A stretch of 56,645 nt of DNA from a virus. The stretch is from positions 1 to 56,645 of IMG/VR virus record IMGVR_UViG_3300024302_000397; one strand, written 5' to 3'. The translations under genes and the position numbers were made by a program. The notes below the pieces were generated by a model. It saw nothing but the letters and a program-made list of their open reading frames with translations, was not told the origin of the DNA and did not search any database. Position 1 is the first letter of the stretch; each line of letters opens with the position of its first letter. Shown here one piece after another: positions 13,079 to 21,534 of the stretch.

Positions 13079-14719
13079 GTGGCTATACGCGCCTCAATAT
13101 CCTACGCATCACTGCAAGCTAGTGTATCGTCAGCTAAACCAGCTGCGAGTATTACATATGAGTTAGCTAACGCTACAGGTATATGGACTGACCCAGACTC
13201 TAAGAATAGAGTGCTTAAGGATGAGTTTCCTTTATCAGACGTACGCTTCAACCTTGTAGAAAAGAATTTAACAGATAGTGTACCTCTAGTAGATGTTAGC
13301 GCCTATGACTTCGCTGCATTAAAAGCAGATAGCTTTACCTTTGCTGATACCTTCGCAAGGGTTGTAGCATACCACCGTAGCTTCACTGACGCCTTCACTC
13401 TAGACGACCTAAGCCAAATTGATAAAGACTTCTATGGTAACAAGGGCAACATCTTTGCTTTCACAGACATCATAGGGCTAACTTACAATAAAGTCTTCAC
13501 AGACAGCTATACGGTAGGTGATGTAGTTTCAGTGGTTAACACCTTCAAACGTGAATTTACTGATAGCGTAGTTCCAGGGGATACCTCGTATTTAGACATC
13601 TCTAAAATATCAGATGATGACTTCGTGTTCGCTGATTCACAGGCTAAAGCATCTAGCAAAGCTACTACAGATATCTTTAGCTTTAGTGACATCCCCTCTG
13701 TAGGAACATACTTACCGAAATCAGATGACTTTAGCTTATCTGAGATGTACTTAACCGCAATTACTAAGCACGTTACAGATGCTTTTGTTCTAGACGATGC
13801 TACACAGGTAAACAAGGATTACTCAGGTAACAAAGGAAACCTCGTAGCGTTTACAGATGTATTAAGCAGAGTACTGCAGTACAAGCGTGCCTTTTCAGAA
13901 ACACTAACCTTTACTGATGTACCGGCGTTAGGCCTGCAAAAGAAAGTTAGTGACATGTTTAGTGTCTACGATGAGAAGTCAAACCCTCTAAATGCTAGCA
14001 CATTAAATGCACAATCGTTTAACGCACAAGAGAACCCTGTACTAATTACCACAGGGATAGGTAGTAGTGACGGTGTAGGCTTTACCGAAGTAGCAGCAGT
14101 TACCCAAAGTAAGGCACTAACCGACTCCACTGTAGTCGATGACACAAATGCGATATTAGTAAGCAAGCCTAAGACCGATTCCTTCGGTGTGTCGGATGAC
14201 AGCTATGTTAGTAGCGGGGTTAACCCTTCGGACAGCATTTCGTTCGGGGACTCGTACGAAAGGGTACTAAGTAAAGTATTAAGTGACGCCTTTGTTTTAG
14301 ATGACGCAGCGCTAATAAACAAGAACTATCTTGGTAACAAGGGCAACCTAATTGGGTTATCAGAGTTGGTATCGTTAGTTACTACATACAAGAGAACTAT
14401 AAGCGACTCCGTTGCTTTTAACGAAACCCTTGATACAGTATTCAACAAAAACGAAACAGAAAACATCACACTAAATGAGTTAACAGGAGTTACCTCTAGT
14501 AAAACACTAGGTGAAAACTTCACATTTAATGATGGTTATGGTTTACAATTAGCGAAACACGTTACTGACGCCTTCACACTAGATGATGCTGCGTTAGTGG
14601 ACAAAAACTATATTGGAAACAAAGGTAACATAATGAGTTTAAGCGACCTAGTTGAGGTTAATCTCATACGTAGTAATCAACTAGGAACGAGAAACTTAAA
14701 CACAATGCCATTTAACTAG
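13079..14719 (+). CDS. Tail protein built of SDxFxLDD-type repeats
   Basis: This 546-aa protein is made almost wholly of short repeats of about 20-25 residues with the pattern (S/T)D-x-F-x-(F/L)-x-D. A longer unit, TDAFxLDDxxxxxKxYxGNKGN, occurs four times (near 13387, 13768, 14284 and 14563), each ending in a ...LS-(D/E)-L/FTD-like strand. Such repeats are usual in fibrous tail proteins. It starts with GTG at 13079, four bases after the previous stop, without a clear ribosome binding site, so it may depend on coupled translation. It probably forms a shaft or spacer. Confidence 0.7.
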   Translation: MAIRASISYASLQASVSSAKPAASITYELANATGIWTDPDSKNRVLKDEFPLSDVRFNLVEKNLTDSVPLVDVSAYDFAALKADSFTFADTFARVVAYHRSFTDAFTLDDLSQIDKDFYGNKGNIFAFTDIIGLTYNKVFTDSYTVGDVVSVVNTFKREFTDSVVPGDTSYLDISKISDDDFVFADSQAKASSKATTDIFSFSDIPSVGTYLPKSDDFSLSEMYLTAITKHVTDAFVLDDATQVNKDYSGNKGNLVAFTDVLSRVLQYKRAFSETLTFTDVPALGLQKKVSDMFSVYDEKSNPLNASTLNAQSFNAQENPVLITTGIGSSDGVGFTEVAAVTQSKALTDSTVVDDTNAILVSKPKTDSFGVSDDSYVSSGVNPSDSISFGDSYERVLSKVLSDAFVLDDAALINKNYLGNKGNLIGLSELVSLVTTYKRTISDSVAFNETLDTVFNKNETENITLNELTGVTSSKTLGENFTFNDGYGLQLAKHVTDAFTLDDAALVDKNYIGNKGNIMSLSDLVEVNLIRSNQLGTRNLNTMPFN

Positions 14720-14730
14720 GAGAAAGACAA

Positions 14731-15201
14731 ATGATTAACGATAACTTTGCACTAACAGGTGCTTTAACAATCGCAGTAAATAACGAAGTAGTACAGAAGA
14801 CTGAGAACTTAGTAGTCTTAGTAGGTAAGAAGTGGGTTGCTAACCGTCTTAAGGACACAGGCACATCACCTACACACACGATTAAGTCAGAAATGTCACA
14901 CATGGCTATCGGTAAAGATACAACACCTAACTCAGGCGCTACAATTGTAAACGCAGCTAACACAACCCTTGTGGACGAAGTAGACAGAAACACACTTACT
15001 GTTGATGGTGGTACTGTTACTGATAACACTATTGAGTATGCTTGTACTTGGGCAGCAGGCGATGGCACAGCAGCTATTACTGAAGCAGGTATCTTTAATG
15101 CTTCTACAGCTGGCGACATGTTTGCACGTACTAAGTTTGCAGTAGTGAATAAAGGCGCAGCTGACTCTATGACTATTACTTGGACTATCACAGTATCTTA
15201 A
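14731..15201 (+). CDS. Tail/virion surface protein
   Basis: This 156-aa protein is beta-rich: MINDNFALTGALTIAVNNEV, then LVVLVGKKWVANRLKD, SEMSHMAIGKDTT, and ITEAGIFNAST near the end. This series of phrases is widespread in small phage structural proteins near fibre genes. AGGAG precedes the ATG at 14731. It lies between two fibre genes, so a fibre-associated or adaptor role is likely. I cannot name the family. Confidence 0.65.
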   Translation: MINDNFALTGALTIAVNNEVVQKTENLVVLVGKKWVANRLKDTGTSPTHTIKSEMSHMAIGKDTTPNSGATIVNAANTTLVDEVDRNTLTVDGGTVTDNTIEYACTWAAGDGTAAITEAGIFNASTAGDMFARTKFAVVNKGAADSMTITWTITVS

Positions 15202-15227
15202 TAGCTATCTAATACAGGAGGACAGCT

Positions 15228-17717
15228 ATGGCTGTTAAGTTTAGTAACAATGCGGTCACTACACTGTCCGCCGATATATCGGCAGGAGCTACAAGTTTTA
15301 CAGTAGCATCCGCTTCCACATTCCCAACACTAGGCGCTAGTGATTGGACTTATGTATCCCTAACTTCTGAAGTTGTTAAAGTAACAGCTATCAGTGGAAC
15401 TACATTTACTTGTGATGCTACATCAGGCGCTCATTCTAGCGGTGCTACCGTTGAACTACGCATGACATCTGAGCTATTGAATGACGTTGCTTTAGGTGAC
15501 GATGAAAGTTTAGACGCTATTAGTAATGCCTCAGCCATCACAGGTAACGCAGTAGATGTATTCATTTATGATACCTCGAATGACTCAGATGGTGGTGCTT
15601 GGAGAAAACGCACACAGGCTACCTCTTGGTACAATGAAACTTTAAACACATCTACTCGTGGCTCTCGTAAAGAGTTCCCTAGTGTTGCTGTGATTGTAGC
15701 TGAAGCTAACAAAGTAACTATCTATGATGGTGATACACCTGACTTAGATATGTGGATGGTGTTTGTAAAGACTACCCCAATTTTCGGACGATCTAATGCT
15801 TGGGGAAATATAAGTAGCTGTAGTATGCTAAACGGAACGCTAGTATTTGGCAATTCTTCAAGTTCCGCAGAAGCAGTGTTAAAGGTCAACTTTATAAGTG
15901 ATAATGGTTTTTTGTATCCTATTACTTCATATAGTTCATATGGCGGAGCTTATACTTCGGATATAGCATCAAGGGCAAATTCATATAGTTACGGCACTTC
16001 TGGTACAACAGTGGTAGTAGACGCCCCCATCAACGACGTAGCAATGACAGTCCTACCCAACGCCCCTATAGATGCGGCTACGGGTTTGCCAGTGCCTACT
16101 ATTGCAGTTGCAACGAATGGTGGTGTGAGTGTTATTAAGGATGATGGTACGGTTGTTGATTTAGTATCGGCTACTGACCAGTTTGGTGAGGTACATTTCA
16201 TTAATAATAAATTAGTTGTCCAGTGGAAGAACGGCGACATATTTCAAGTAGGTGATATTCCTTCGGCTGATGTCTCTACTGGGAACTTAATATCGTGGCA
16301 AACAGAGTATTATAGAACAGACATATCAATTACTGATGTTGATTTAGCATTATTAGGAAATAATGTAAGTTCGGGCGTAGGTGGCGAATCGTTATTTCAC
16401 GCAGCTGCGGAAGGTTTAACATTGCTAAAGCGCAATACAACAACCCCATCAGAAGGCTCAGTAGCCTACCTAACCTCAACCTACAACAGCGGATATATGA
16501 CTGGTGATATTAAAGGTGCTTGGCTATCTGATACTGATACTACGAATGTAGTTGGTGGTGAGTTGGTTAGTAATGGTACTTTTGATACTGATACTACTGG
16601 GTGGACTAATTTGGCAGTGGGTACTGTTACGGTTACTAGCGGAGTTGTTAGAGTTACAAGGGCTGGCAACCAAGACCCTACCATATATCAAGCGTTCAGC
16701 ACAGTTGTAGGAGAAACCTACACTGTATCAAGTCAGCACGTAAGCACTACAGCGGTATCAACGACACGTATTTTGTCTGGTACTGGCTCAGGTACAATAC
16801 TAGCTGACTCTGGTTTTACATCTGTGGCAGGGATTAAATCAGTAACATTCGTTGCCACAACAACAACTACCTCAATTCTTTTGATATGTGGCACATCTGT
16901 TGATGGACAATACGCTGAGTGGGACAACATCTCAGTCAAACTAGCAGACGCAGACCGCTCAGTAAACAACAACGGTCTTCAAGTCAACGGTACAATCACT
17001 AAGACTGCTGTAGCAACGGGTGCAGACCTTGTAGCTTATAGTGGCTTTAGTGCATCTAATTATCTTGAACAGCCTTACAACAGTGATTTAGACTTTGGTA
17101 CTGGTGACTTTAGTGTTATGGGTTGGGTTAAATCTAGTACCACAGGATATGTTTTTAACAGGAACGATGCAGAGAGTGCAGCACCTATTTTTGATATTTA
17201 CTTATCCAGCACTACCGTCAGGTACAGACTTGGTAGTGTAATTAATACAGACATAGCTCACTCATTCTCAGAATGGACATTTGTATGCTTTACTAGAACA
17301 TCAAATGCGGTAGGTATGTATGTAAATGGGCAACTTAAAGCAAGTTCAACTGCTACCACAAATCTAACAAATGTAGGTGCTACCACCTTCTTTGGTAGGC
17401 GAAATGGCGGAGGTGCTGAATTAACAGGTGGCTCTCTAGCCCTACTTCGCATCTCAGCAACAGCTCCAACAGCTGCTCAAATCAAAGAGATATACGAAGC
17501 AGAGAAGCCTCTATTCCAAGAGAACGCTAAGGCTACTCTAAACGGAACGTCAGACGCAGTACAGTGTCTAGCATACGATGACTCAACTGAGCTACTCCAC
17601 GTAGGAACTTCAGGTGGTCGTTCAACATTCCAAGGTTTACGTAGAGTAGATGAAACAGCAACTAACACAACAGAGATTTCTGCCCAAGGTGGAATGATTA
17701 TCGAGGAGACAGCATAA
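15228..17717 (+). CDS. Tail fibre with carbohydrate-binding and LamG-like domains
   Basis: This 829-aa protein has an N-terminal virion-attachment-like part (ATSFTVASASTFPTLG). A middle beta-propeller-like stretch covers about residues 120-420. Next is a CBM-like jelly roll beginning GGELVSNGTFDTDTTGWT (about residue 443), and then a LamG/concanavalin-like domain (FGTGDFSVMGWVKSS, YVNGQLKASST, about residues 620-760). The end, EISAQGGMIIEETA, follows a short repeat-like tail. It probably binds host surface sugars. GGAGGACAGCT precedes the ATG. The modular glycan-binding layout is typical of exchangeable fibre genes. Confidence 0.8.
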   Translation: MAVKFSNNAVTTLSADISAGATSFTVASASTFPTLGASDWTYVSLTSEVVKVTAISGTTFTCDATSGAHSSGATVELRMTSELLNDVALGDDESLDAISNASAITGNAVDVFIYDTSNDSDGGAWRKRTQATSWYNETLNTSTRGSRKEFPSVAVIVAEANKVTIYDGDTPDLDMWMVFVKTTPIFGRSNAWGNISSCSMLNGTLVFGNSSSSAEAVLKVNFISDNGFLYPITSYSSYGGAYTSDIASRANSYSYGTSGTTVVVDAPINDVAMTVLPNAPIDAATGLPVPTIAVATNGGVSVIKDDGTVVDLVSATDQFGEVHFINNKLVVQWKNGDIFQVGDIPSADVSTGNLISWQTEYYRTDISITDVDLALLGNNVSSGVGGESLFHAAAEGLTLLKRNTTTPSEGSVAYLTSTYNSGYMTGDIKGAWLSDTDTTNVVGGELVSNGTFDTDTTGWTNLAVGTVTVTSGVVRVTRAGNQDPTIYQAFSTVVGETYTVSSQHVSTTAVSTTRILSGTGSGTILADSGFTSVAGIKSVTFVATTTTTSILLICGTSVDGQYAEWDNISVKLADADRSVNNNGLQVNGTITKTAVATGADLVAYSGFSASNYLEQPYNSDLDFGTGDFSVMGWVKSSTTGYVFNRNDAESAAPIFDIYLSSTTVRYRLGSVINTDIAHSFSEWTFVCFTRTSNAVGMYVNGQLKASSTATTNLTNVGATTFFGRRNGGGAELTGGSLALLRISATAPTAAQIKEIYEAEKPLFQENAKATLNGTSDAVQCLAYDDSTELLHVGTSGGRSTFQGLRRVDETATNTTEISAQGGMIIEETA

Positions 17718-18772
17718 TGGCTATTAACGTAACAAAACCTAGTGTCAATCTTCGTGAGAAGCTGAATGAACTGGAGACTAACAAAGGTCTAAAAGGTAAT
17801 GAGATACTACAAGCTGAAACCGCTCAGGAAGTAAGAAGCCTTATCGGTGCAGGTAGAAAGAACCTGATTATTAATGGTGATATGCAAGTTAGTCAACGTG
17901 GTAATTATACTACTGCCACTACTCTTGCTACTGGCTCATATTTTCTAGATAGATTTAAATTAGCTGCGGCTGTGGTTACAGCTCAAGTATCTAACCCTGA
18001 GGTTACACTTCCAAATGGAGATGTAACTAAGTCTGCAAAAGTAAGTGCAACCTCAGCAGGAACTGGTTTTATCGGAATTCGGCACACCTTAGAAGGTTAC
18101 AAGTCACTGACAGATAAGACAGTAACAGTCTCTTGTTGGATGCGCTCTAATTCTGCATACGCAGGTATAAGACAGGATAGTTTAACGGACAGGAGCATAA
18201 AGCATAGTGGTAACGGTGAGTGGGAGTACATAACAACAACTTGGAAGTATGGCACTCTAACTGCGGATAATAATAGCTCTACAGGAACTACTGTAGCATT
18301 TATAACCTATAATAACGCTAATGTATCTATAGCTGTTGGTGATTATATTGAAATCGCTCAAGTCCAACTAGAACTAGGCTCAGTAGCCACAGACTTTGAA
18401 CACCGTAGTTATGGTGAGGAACTGGCACTTTGTCAGAGGTATTTTCAGAAGAGTTATACAGATGGCATTTATGCTGGTACAAATACAACTGTAGGAATTG
18501 TGATTGTAAACGGCTCAACAGAGGGTGGTTCTAGTTCATATCAGTACTATACATACCCAGTACCTATGCGTGCAGCAGCCTCAATAACCTTTTATAATAG
18601 CTCAGGGGCATCAGGTGTTTGGCAAGGTAATTCCTCACCATCTAGTTCAGCAACAAGAACTGTAGCGTTAGACTATTCTGGAACTGCTGGGTTTTACTTT
18701 CACGTTGGTCTAGTAAATACGTGGGTAGTATGTCAGGTTTATGGGCATTTCACAGCAGATGCAGAACTTTAA
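17717..18772 (+). CDS. Tail fibre protein
   Basis: This 351-aa protein contains NLIINGDMQVSQRG (near residue 49), a jelly-roll carbohydrate-binding-like domain, and the phrase FEHRSYGEELALCQRYFQKS (near residue 227), a combination common in phage tail fibres. The C-terminal 100 residues are likely the trimeric tip. Its ATG overlaps the previous stop (TAATG), so it is coupled to the LamG fibre gene. Confidence 0.85.
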   Translation: MAINVTKPSVNLREKLNELETNKGLKGNEILQAETAQEVRSLIGAGRKNLIINGDMQVSQRGNYTTATTLATGSYFLDRFKLAAAVVTAQVSNPEVTLPNGDVTKSAKVSATSAGTGFIGIRHTLEGYKSLTDKTVTVSCWMRSNSAYAGIRQDSLTDRSIKHSGNGEWEYITTTWKYGTLTADNNSSTGTTVAFITYNNANVSIAVGDYIEIAQVQLELGSVATDFEHRSYGEELALCQRYFQKSYTDGIYAGTNTTVGIVIVNGSTEGGSSSYQYYTYPVPMRAAASITFYNSSGASGVWQGNSSPSSSATRTVALDYSGTAGFYFHVGLVNTWVVCQVYGHFTADAEL

Positions 18773-18784
18773 CAGGAGATTATT

Positions 18785-19480
18785 ATGTATAAACTAAACG
18801 AAAATGGAATACAAAGATTATCTGATAATGCTTCTATTCCACAGGCTGAAGGCAACAGAGATTACCAACAGTTCCTACAAGACGTTAAAGTCAATGGATT
18901 AACTATCGTAGAAGGTGCTGATGTTATCGAACCTGATTATGTAGCACTAAGAACTGGTGTGGACGGCTATGCCTCTACAGGTGAACAGTTCGGTATGCAA
19001 ACAGACGGTACTTGGGATGCTCACGTAGCAGACGTTAAGACTAGATTCCCTAAGACTATTACAGGTGGCACAACTATTGCTGATGTACCTGCTTGGGTGC
19101 AAGAAGAAGTTGCCAAGGTGTTATTCGCAGAGCAACTACAAGCATACACAACTGCTACTGCTAGATTATCTAAATACATCTTAGCTGATGGTAGACCTGA
19201 ACTTACTGAGATGCAAGACACTACAGAATACGTAGTTGATGCTGAAGGTATGCTTGTGCTAACTGATGGCGAGCCTACATTCATTCAGGAAGAGGTTATT
19301 GTTCAGACTGCTATTGAGCCTTTAGAAGCTACAGTAGAAGTTACAACATACCCTGAAGATATTGATGCAGAGCCTGTAACTACTATTATCGAGAACCCTG
19401 AGATTACTCAGGATAACTTAGAAAGAGCAGAAGCACAGGCTGTAGTTGATGCTACACCTGCCGAAGTTAAAGCAGCATAA
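18785..19480 (+). CDS. Tail-fibre-associated protein, possible assembly chaperone
   Basis: This 231-aa protein opens MYKLNENGIQRLSDNASIPQ, followed by DYQQFLQDVKVNGLTI, a layout shared with proteins encoded just after phage fibre genes. The second half is acidic and repetitive (many Val, Glu, Thr), probably flexible. AGGAG precedes the ATG. It may help fold or attach the preceding fibre, or be a virion protein itself. Confidence 0.55.
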   Translation: MYKLNENGIQRLSDNASIPQAEGNRDYQQFLQDVKVNGLTIVEGADVIEPDYVALRTGVDGYASTGEQFGMQTDGTWDAHVADVKTRFPKTITGGTTIADVPAWVQEEVAKVLFAEQLQAYTTATARLSKYILADGRPELTEMQDTTEYVVDAEGMLVLTDGEPTFIQEEVIVQTAIEPLEATVEVTTYPEDIDAEPVTTIIENPEITQDNLERAEAQAVVDATPAEVKAA

Positions 19481-19531
19481 AACAATTAGGGGTGAAATGC
19501 CCCGCACTCATTAAATAAACTTGAAGGAACT

Positions 19532-19789
19532 ATGGAATATTCAGACATAATCTTAACACTGGTAGGAATGGTAACAACAGGGACTATCTTTGTTATCAAG
19601 AATATCATGACTGATATTAAAGAGTTAGAGCATACGATGAATACTTGTCAATCTAACATGCCTAGAGACTATGTACTTAAATCAGACTACAAGACTGAAG
19701 CAAGTGAGATTAAGGCTATGATTATTGAACAGTCTAAGAAGATTGACCAGATATGGAAACACATGAGGATAGGTAATGGCAAGGACTAA
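19532..19789 (+). CDS. Small membrane protein with coiled coil, lysis-cluster candidate
   Basis: This 85-aa protein has an N-terminal membrane helix (IILTLVGMVTTGTIFVI, about residues 6-22) followed by a long charged helix with heptads and a predicted second helix (SEIKAMIIEQSKKIDQIWKH). The design suits a spanin, haemolysin XhlA-like or holin-accessory protein. It is encoded upstream of a holin-like protein and coupled through a small basic protein. Exact role uncertain. Confidence 0.6.
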   Translation: MEYSDIILTLVGMVTTGTIFVIKNIMTDIKELEHTMNTCQSNMPRDYVLKSDYKTEASEIKAMIIEQSKKIDQIWKHMRIGNGKD

Positions 19790-19910
19790 TCAAAAAGTAA
19801 GAGACAGCAAGGGGCGCTACATTAAGTTGACAGTGCTTAACAAAGCTAAGAGCTTCTGTGGAGTAGTAGCAGGTAAGCTAGATAAGTGGCTTAAGAGTAT
19901 AGACAAATGA
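19776..19910 (+). CDS. 44-aa basic protein in the lysis-like cluster
   Basis: This short open frame overlaps both neighbours (14 bases and ATGA) and has GAGGA upstream. The product, starting MARTNQKVRDSKGRYIKLTV, is strongly basic, with lysines through to KLDKWLKSIDK. It might bind membrane or nucleic acid. Overlap on both sides supports expression. Confidence 0.5.
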   Translation: MARTNQKVRDSKGRYIKLTVLNKAKSFCGVVAGKLDKWLKSIDK

Positions 19911-20338
19911 TGGGACTGCTAACAAGTATAGCACCTATATTGGCAGGTTTTGCAATGAAGCTGTTTGCGCTCAATCAACAGGCTAAGCAAGAGCAACACT
20001 CACAGATGCTAGATGCGTTTGCTGCAAGGTCTCAGAATATGCAAGATGCTAGAGATACTGCGAGTAAAGAGTCACCTATGGCAGCACTGAATCGTAGAGT
20101 TATTATCTTTGTTATCTTAGCATTAGTTGTATTCACTCAGATAGCACCTGTAATATGGAATGTAGAAACAGTCGTACCAACGGTAAGAGAAGGCTTTTCA
20201 CTACTAGGTATTCAAGTCACAGCAGATGAAGTTGAGTATGTAACAGTTAAAGGTATGCTCAAATTGAATGAGGTGTTTGAATGGGCTACACTTATCATTG
20301 AGTTTTACTTTGGCGCTCAGTTGGCAAAAGGTAAATGA
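19907..20338 (+). CDS. Probable holin
   Basis: This 143-aa protein has three hydrophobic segments: an N-terminal one (LLTSIAPILAGFAMKLFAL), a strong central one (VIIFVILALVVFTQIAPVIW, about residues 64-83) and a C-terminal one (WATLIIEFYFGAQLAK). A double arginine (NRR) precedes the central helix. This matches three-helix phage holin-type proteins that permeabilise the inner membrane. The ATG overlaps the upstream stop. No endolysin gene is recognised next to it. Confidence 0.55.
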   Translation: MMGLLTSIAPILAGFAMKLFALNQQAKQEQHSQMLDAFAARSQNMQDARDTASKESPMAALNRRVIIFVILALVVFTQIAPVIWNVETVVPTVREGFSLLGIQVTADEVEYVTVKGMLKLNEVFEWATLIIEFYFGAQLAKGK

Positions 20339-20433
20339 TGATTAACTTTGGTACTGAACAAGTACCTGTATGGCGTTATGTTCATCATCTAATGAAATCG
20401 AACAGGTCAAGTAAGCAATGTTCAGAAAAGTAA
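20335..20433 (+). CDS. 32-aa hypothetical microprotein
   Basis: The ATG overlaps the holin stop (ATGATG). The product begins MMINFGTEQVPVWRYVHHLM and ends with a basic, Ser-rich tail (KSNRSSKQCSEK). It is linked head-to-tail by overlaps to the genes on both sides. No function can be assigned. Confidence 0.4.
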   Translation: MMINFGTEQVPVWRYVHHLMKSNRSSKQCSEK

Positions 20434-20501
20434 TGAATGTATATACATCAAGGGTTGTAGAGAATATGATGTTAAGTAATAAAAACAAGGAAGGGAAGTA
20501 A
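20433..20501 (+). CDS. 22-aa hypothetical microprotein
   Basis: A very short open frame, MNVYTSRVVENMMLSNKNKE then GK, fits exactly between TAATG overlaps on both sides. It may simply be a bridge that carries ribosomes to the next gene. Evidence is only the perfect overlap pattern. Confidence 0.3.
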   Translation: MNVYTSRVVENMMLSNKNKEGK

Positions 20502-20650
20502 TGAATAATTCTGAAAGAACTAAATGTGAAATATGGACTAGAGTTATGGGCTACCACAGACCCGTAAGTAGCTTTAATATCGGCAAGAAGGCTGAACACG
20601 CTGAGAGAGTATTCTTTAGGGAGACTACCAAGAATGATAGACAAGATTAG
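20501..20650 (+). CDS. NrdD C-terminal-tail-like mini-protein
   Basis: This 49-aa protein begins MNNSERTKCEIWTRVMGYHR and goes on PVSSFNIGKKAEHAERVFF. The segment RVMGYHRPVSSFNIGKKxEHxERVFF closely resembles the C-terminal part of anaerobic ribonucleotide reductase NrdD, where it follows the zinc-binding cysteines and typically ends GK..EF..R. Here there is a single cysteine, no glycyl-radical motif and no NrdD body. AGGGA precedes the ATG. It may be a decoy or binding partner for host NrdD, or the peptide may have been reused for another purpose. Confidence 0.65.
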   Translation: MNNSERTKCEIWTRVMGYHRPVSSFNIGKKAEHAERVFFRETTKNDRQD

Positions 20651-20813
20651 TAAATGTACAATGATATTTTTAGCAGGAATGGTAACCAGTTTAACTGCTG
20701 CTGCATTCTTTAACCAGTTCATGCAAATGCCACAACAAGCAATGATGATGGGTAGTACAATGATGCAAGGACAAGATAAGCCTTGTAACTGTCAGTGCCC
20801 ACAACGTAACTAA
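20634..20813 (+). CDS. 59-aa exported or membrane-anchored protein with Cys tail
   Basis: This protein begins MIDKISKCTMIFLAGMVTSL with a hydrophobic segment at residues 9-25. It continues with a Met/Gln-rich stretch (MPQQAMMMGSTMMQGQ) and ends CNCQCPQRN. The N-terminus looks like a signal anchor; there is no lipobox. It overlaps the previous gene by 17 bases. It could be part of a spanin or a virion protein. No family recognised. Confidence 0.5.
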   Translation: MIDKISKCTMIFLAGMVTSLTAAAFFNQFMQMPQQAMMMGSTMMQGQDKPCNCQCPQRN

Positions 20814-20832
20814 CCCCACCGGAGATAATATA

Positions 20833-21240
20833 ATGGCTAACCCTACACTACAACAATACATAGAACAACAGAACAACCCTTGGACTAAAGACAACCCAAC
20901 TAATTCTGACTACTTTCAGATGATTACTCAACAAAACATGAGAGACGGTATGCCTCAAGGTGTAGCAGAATCTAATGCTGTACAAGAAATGCAAGTCTAC
21001 ATGCGAGAAGGTATCGACCCTATGGGCCCTATCAACGGCAGAGAAGCTGGATATAATGAATCTCAAGGTGCTAGTCAGGCTAATCAGATGCAACAAGGCG
21101 CACAAGCTCAAGATATTGCAGATAAACAGTCACAAAAGGACATAATAGAAAGTTTAGACCGGTGGCGTACGCAACAAAACTTAGCTCCTGTAGACATGCA
21201 ATCTCTACGCAACTTAGAAAATCCTACATTTAAACGATAG
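20833..21240 (+). CDS. Gln/Asn-rich hypothetical virion protein
   Basis: This 135-aa protein is rich in Gln, Asn and Met (MANPTLQQYIEQQNNPWTKD; GASQANQMQQGAQAQDIADK), with little hydrophobic content, so it is probably extended or helical. CGGAG precedes the ATG. It lies between the lysis-like cluster and large tail genes. Similar Gln-rich proteins occur among podovirus virion proteins, but no family is recognised. Confidence 0.6.
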   Translation: MANPTLQQYIEQQNNPWTKDNPTNSDYFQMITQQNMRDGMPQGVAESNAVQEMQVYMREGIDPMGPINGREAGYNESQGASQANQMQQGAQAQDIADKQSQKDIIESLDRWRTQQNLAPVDMQSLRNLENPTFKR

Positions 21241-21249
21241 GAGTAGCTT

Positions 21250-21534
21250 ATGAAACCTTTAGCAGGAACATTAGTAACACCAGATAACACCCCTATTGCT
21301 AATGCATCTGTTAGGCTTATAGCTACTAATAACACAACAGATGGTGCTTTAAAAGGCACTATGTTTGTATTTAGTACAACGTCAACTGGCACTTATGCAG
21401 TAAACGTATTACCGGGTAGTTACAAAATAGAGTTTAAGAACCCAGGTAAGGCTAAATATATTACATTAGGTCATGTCACGATTGCTGGCACAGACACCAC
21501 TAGTCAACCTCTAGAGGATATTGGGATTAGCTAA
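21250..21534 (+). CDS. Carboxypeptidase-regulatory-like beta domain protein (tail)
   Basis: This 94-aa protein is a single prealbumin-like beta sandwich: GTLVTPDNTPIANASVRLIA, then TSTGTYAVNVLPGSYKIEF, the pattern of the carboxypeptidase regulatory-like domain used in fibre and tail proteins. It is paralogous to the first 90 residues of the next gene. Its stop overlaps that gene's ATG. It probably belongs to the tail tip complex. Confidence 0.75.
   Translation: MKPLAGTLVTPDNTPIANASVRLIATNNTTDGALKGTMFVFSTTSTGTYAVNVLPGSYKIEFKNPGKAKYITLGHVTIAGTDTTSQPLEDIGIS

Noticed and set aside
14712-15191. A 159-codon minus-strand open frame over a tail protein gene
   Set aside because: It mirrors the well-supported plus-strand gene in length and lacks a start signal; composition (Val/Ser/Thr/Ala-rich) is that of an antisense frame.
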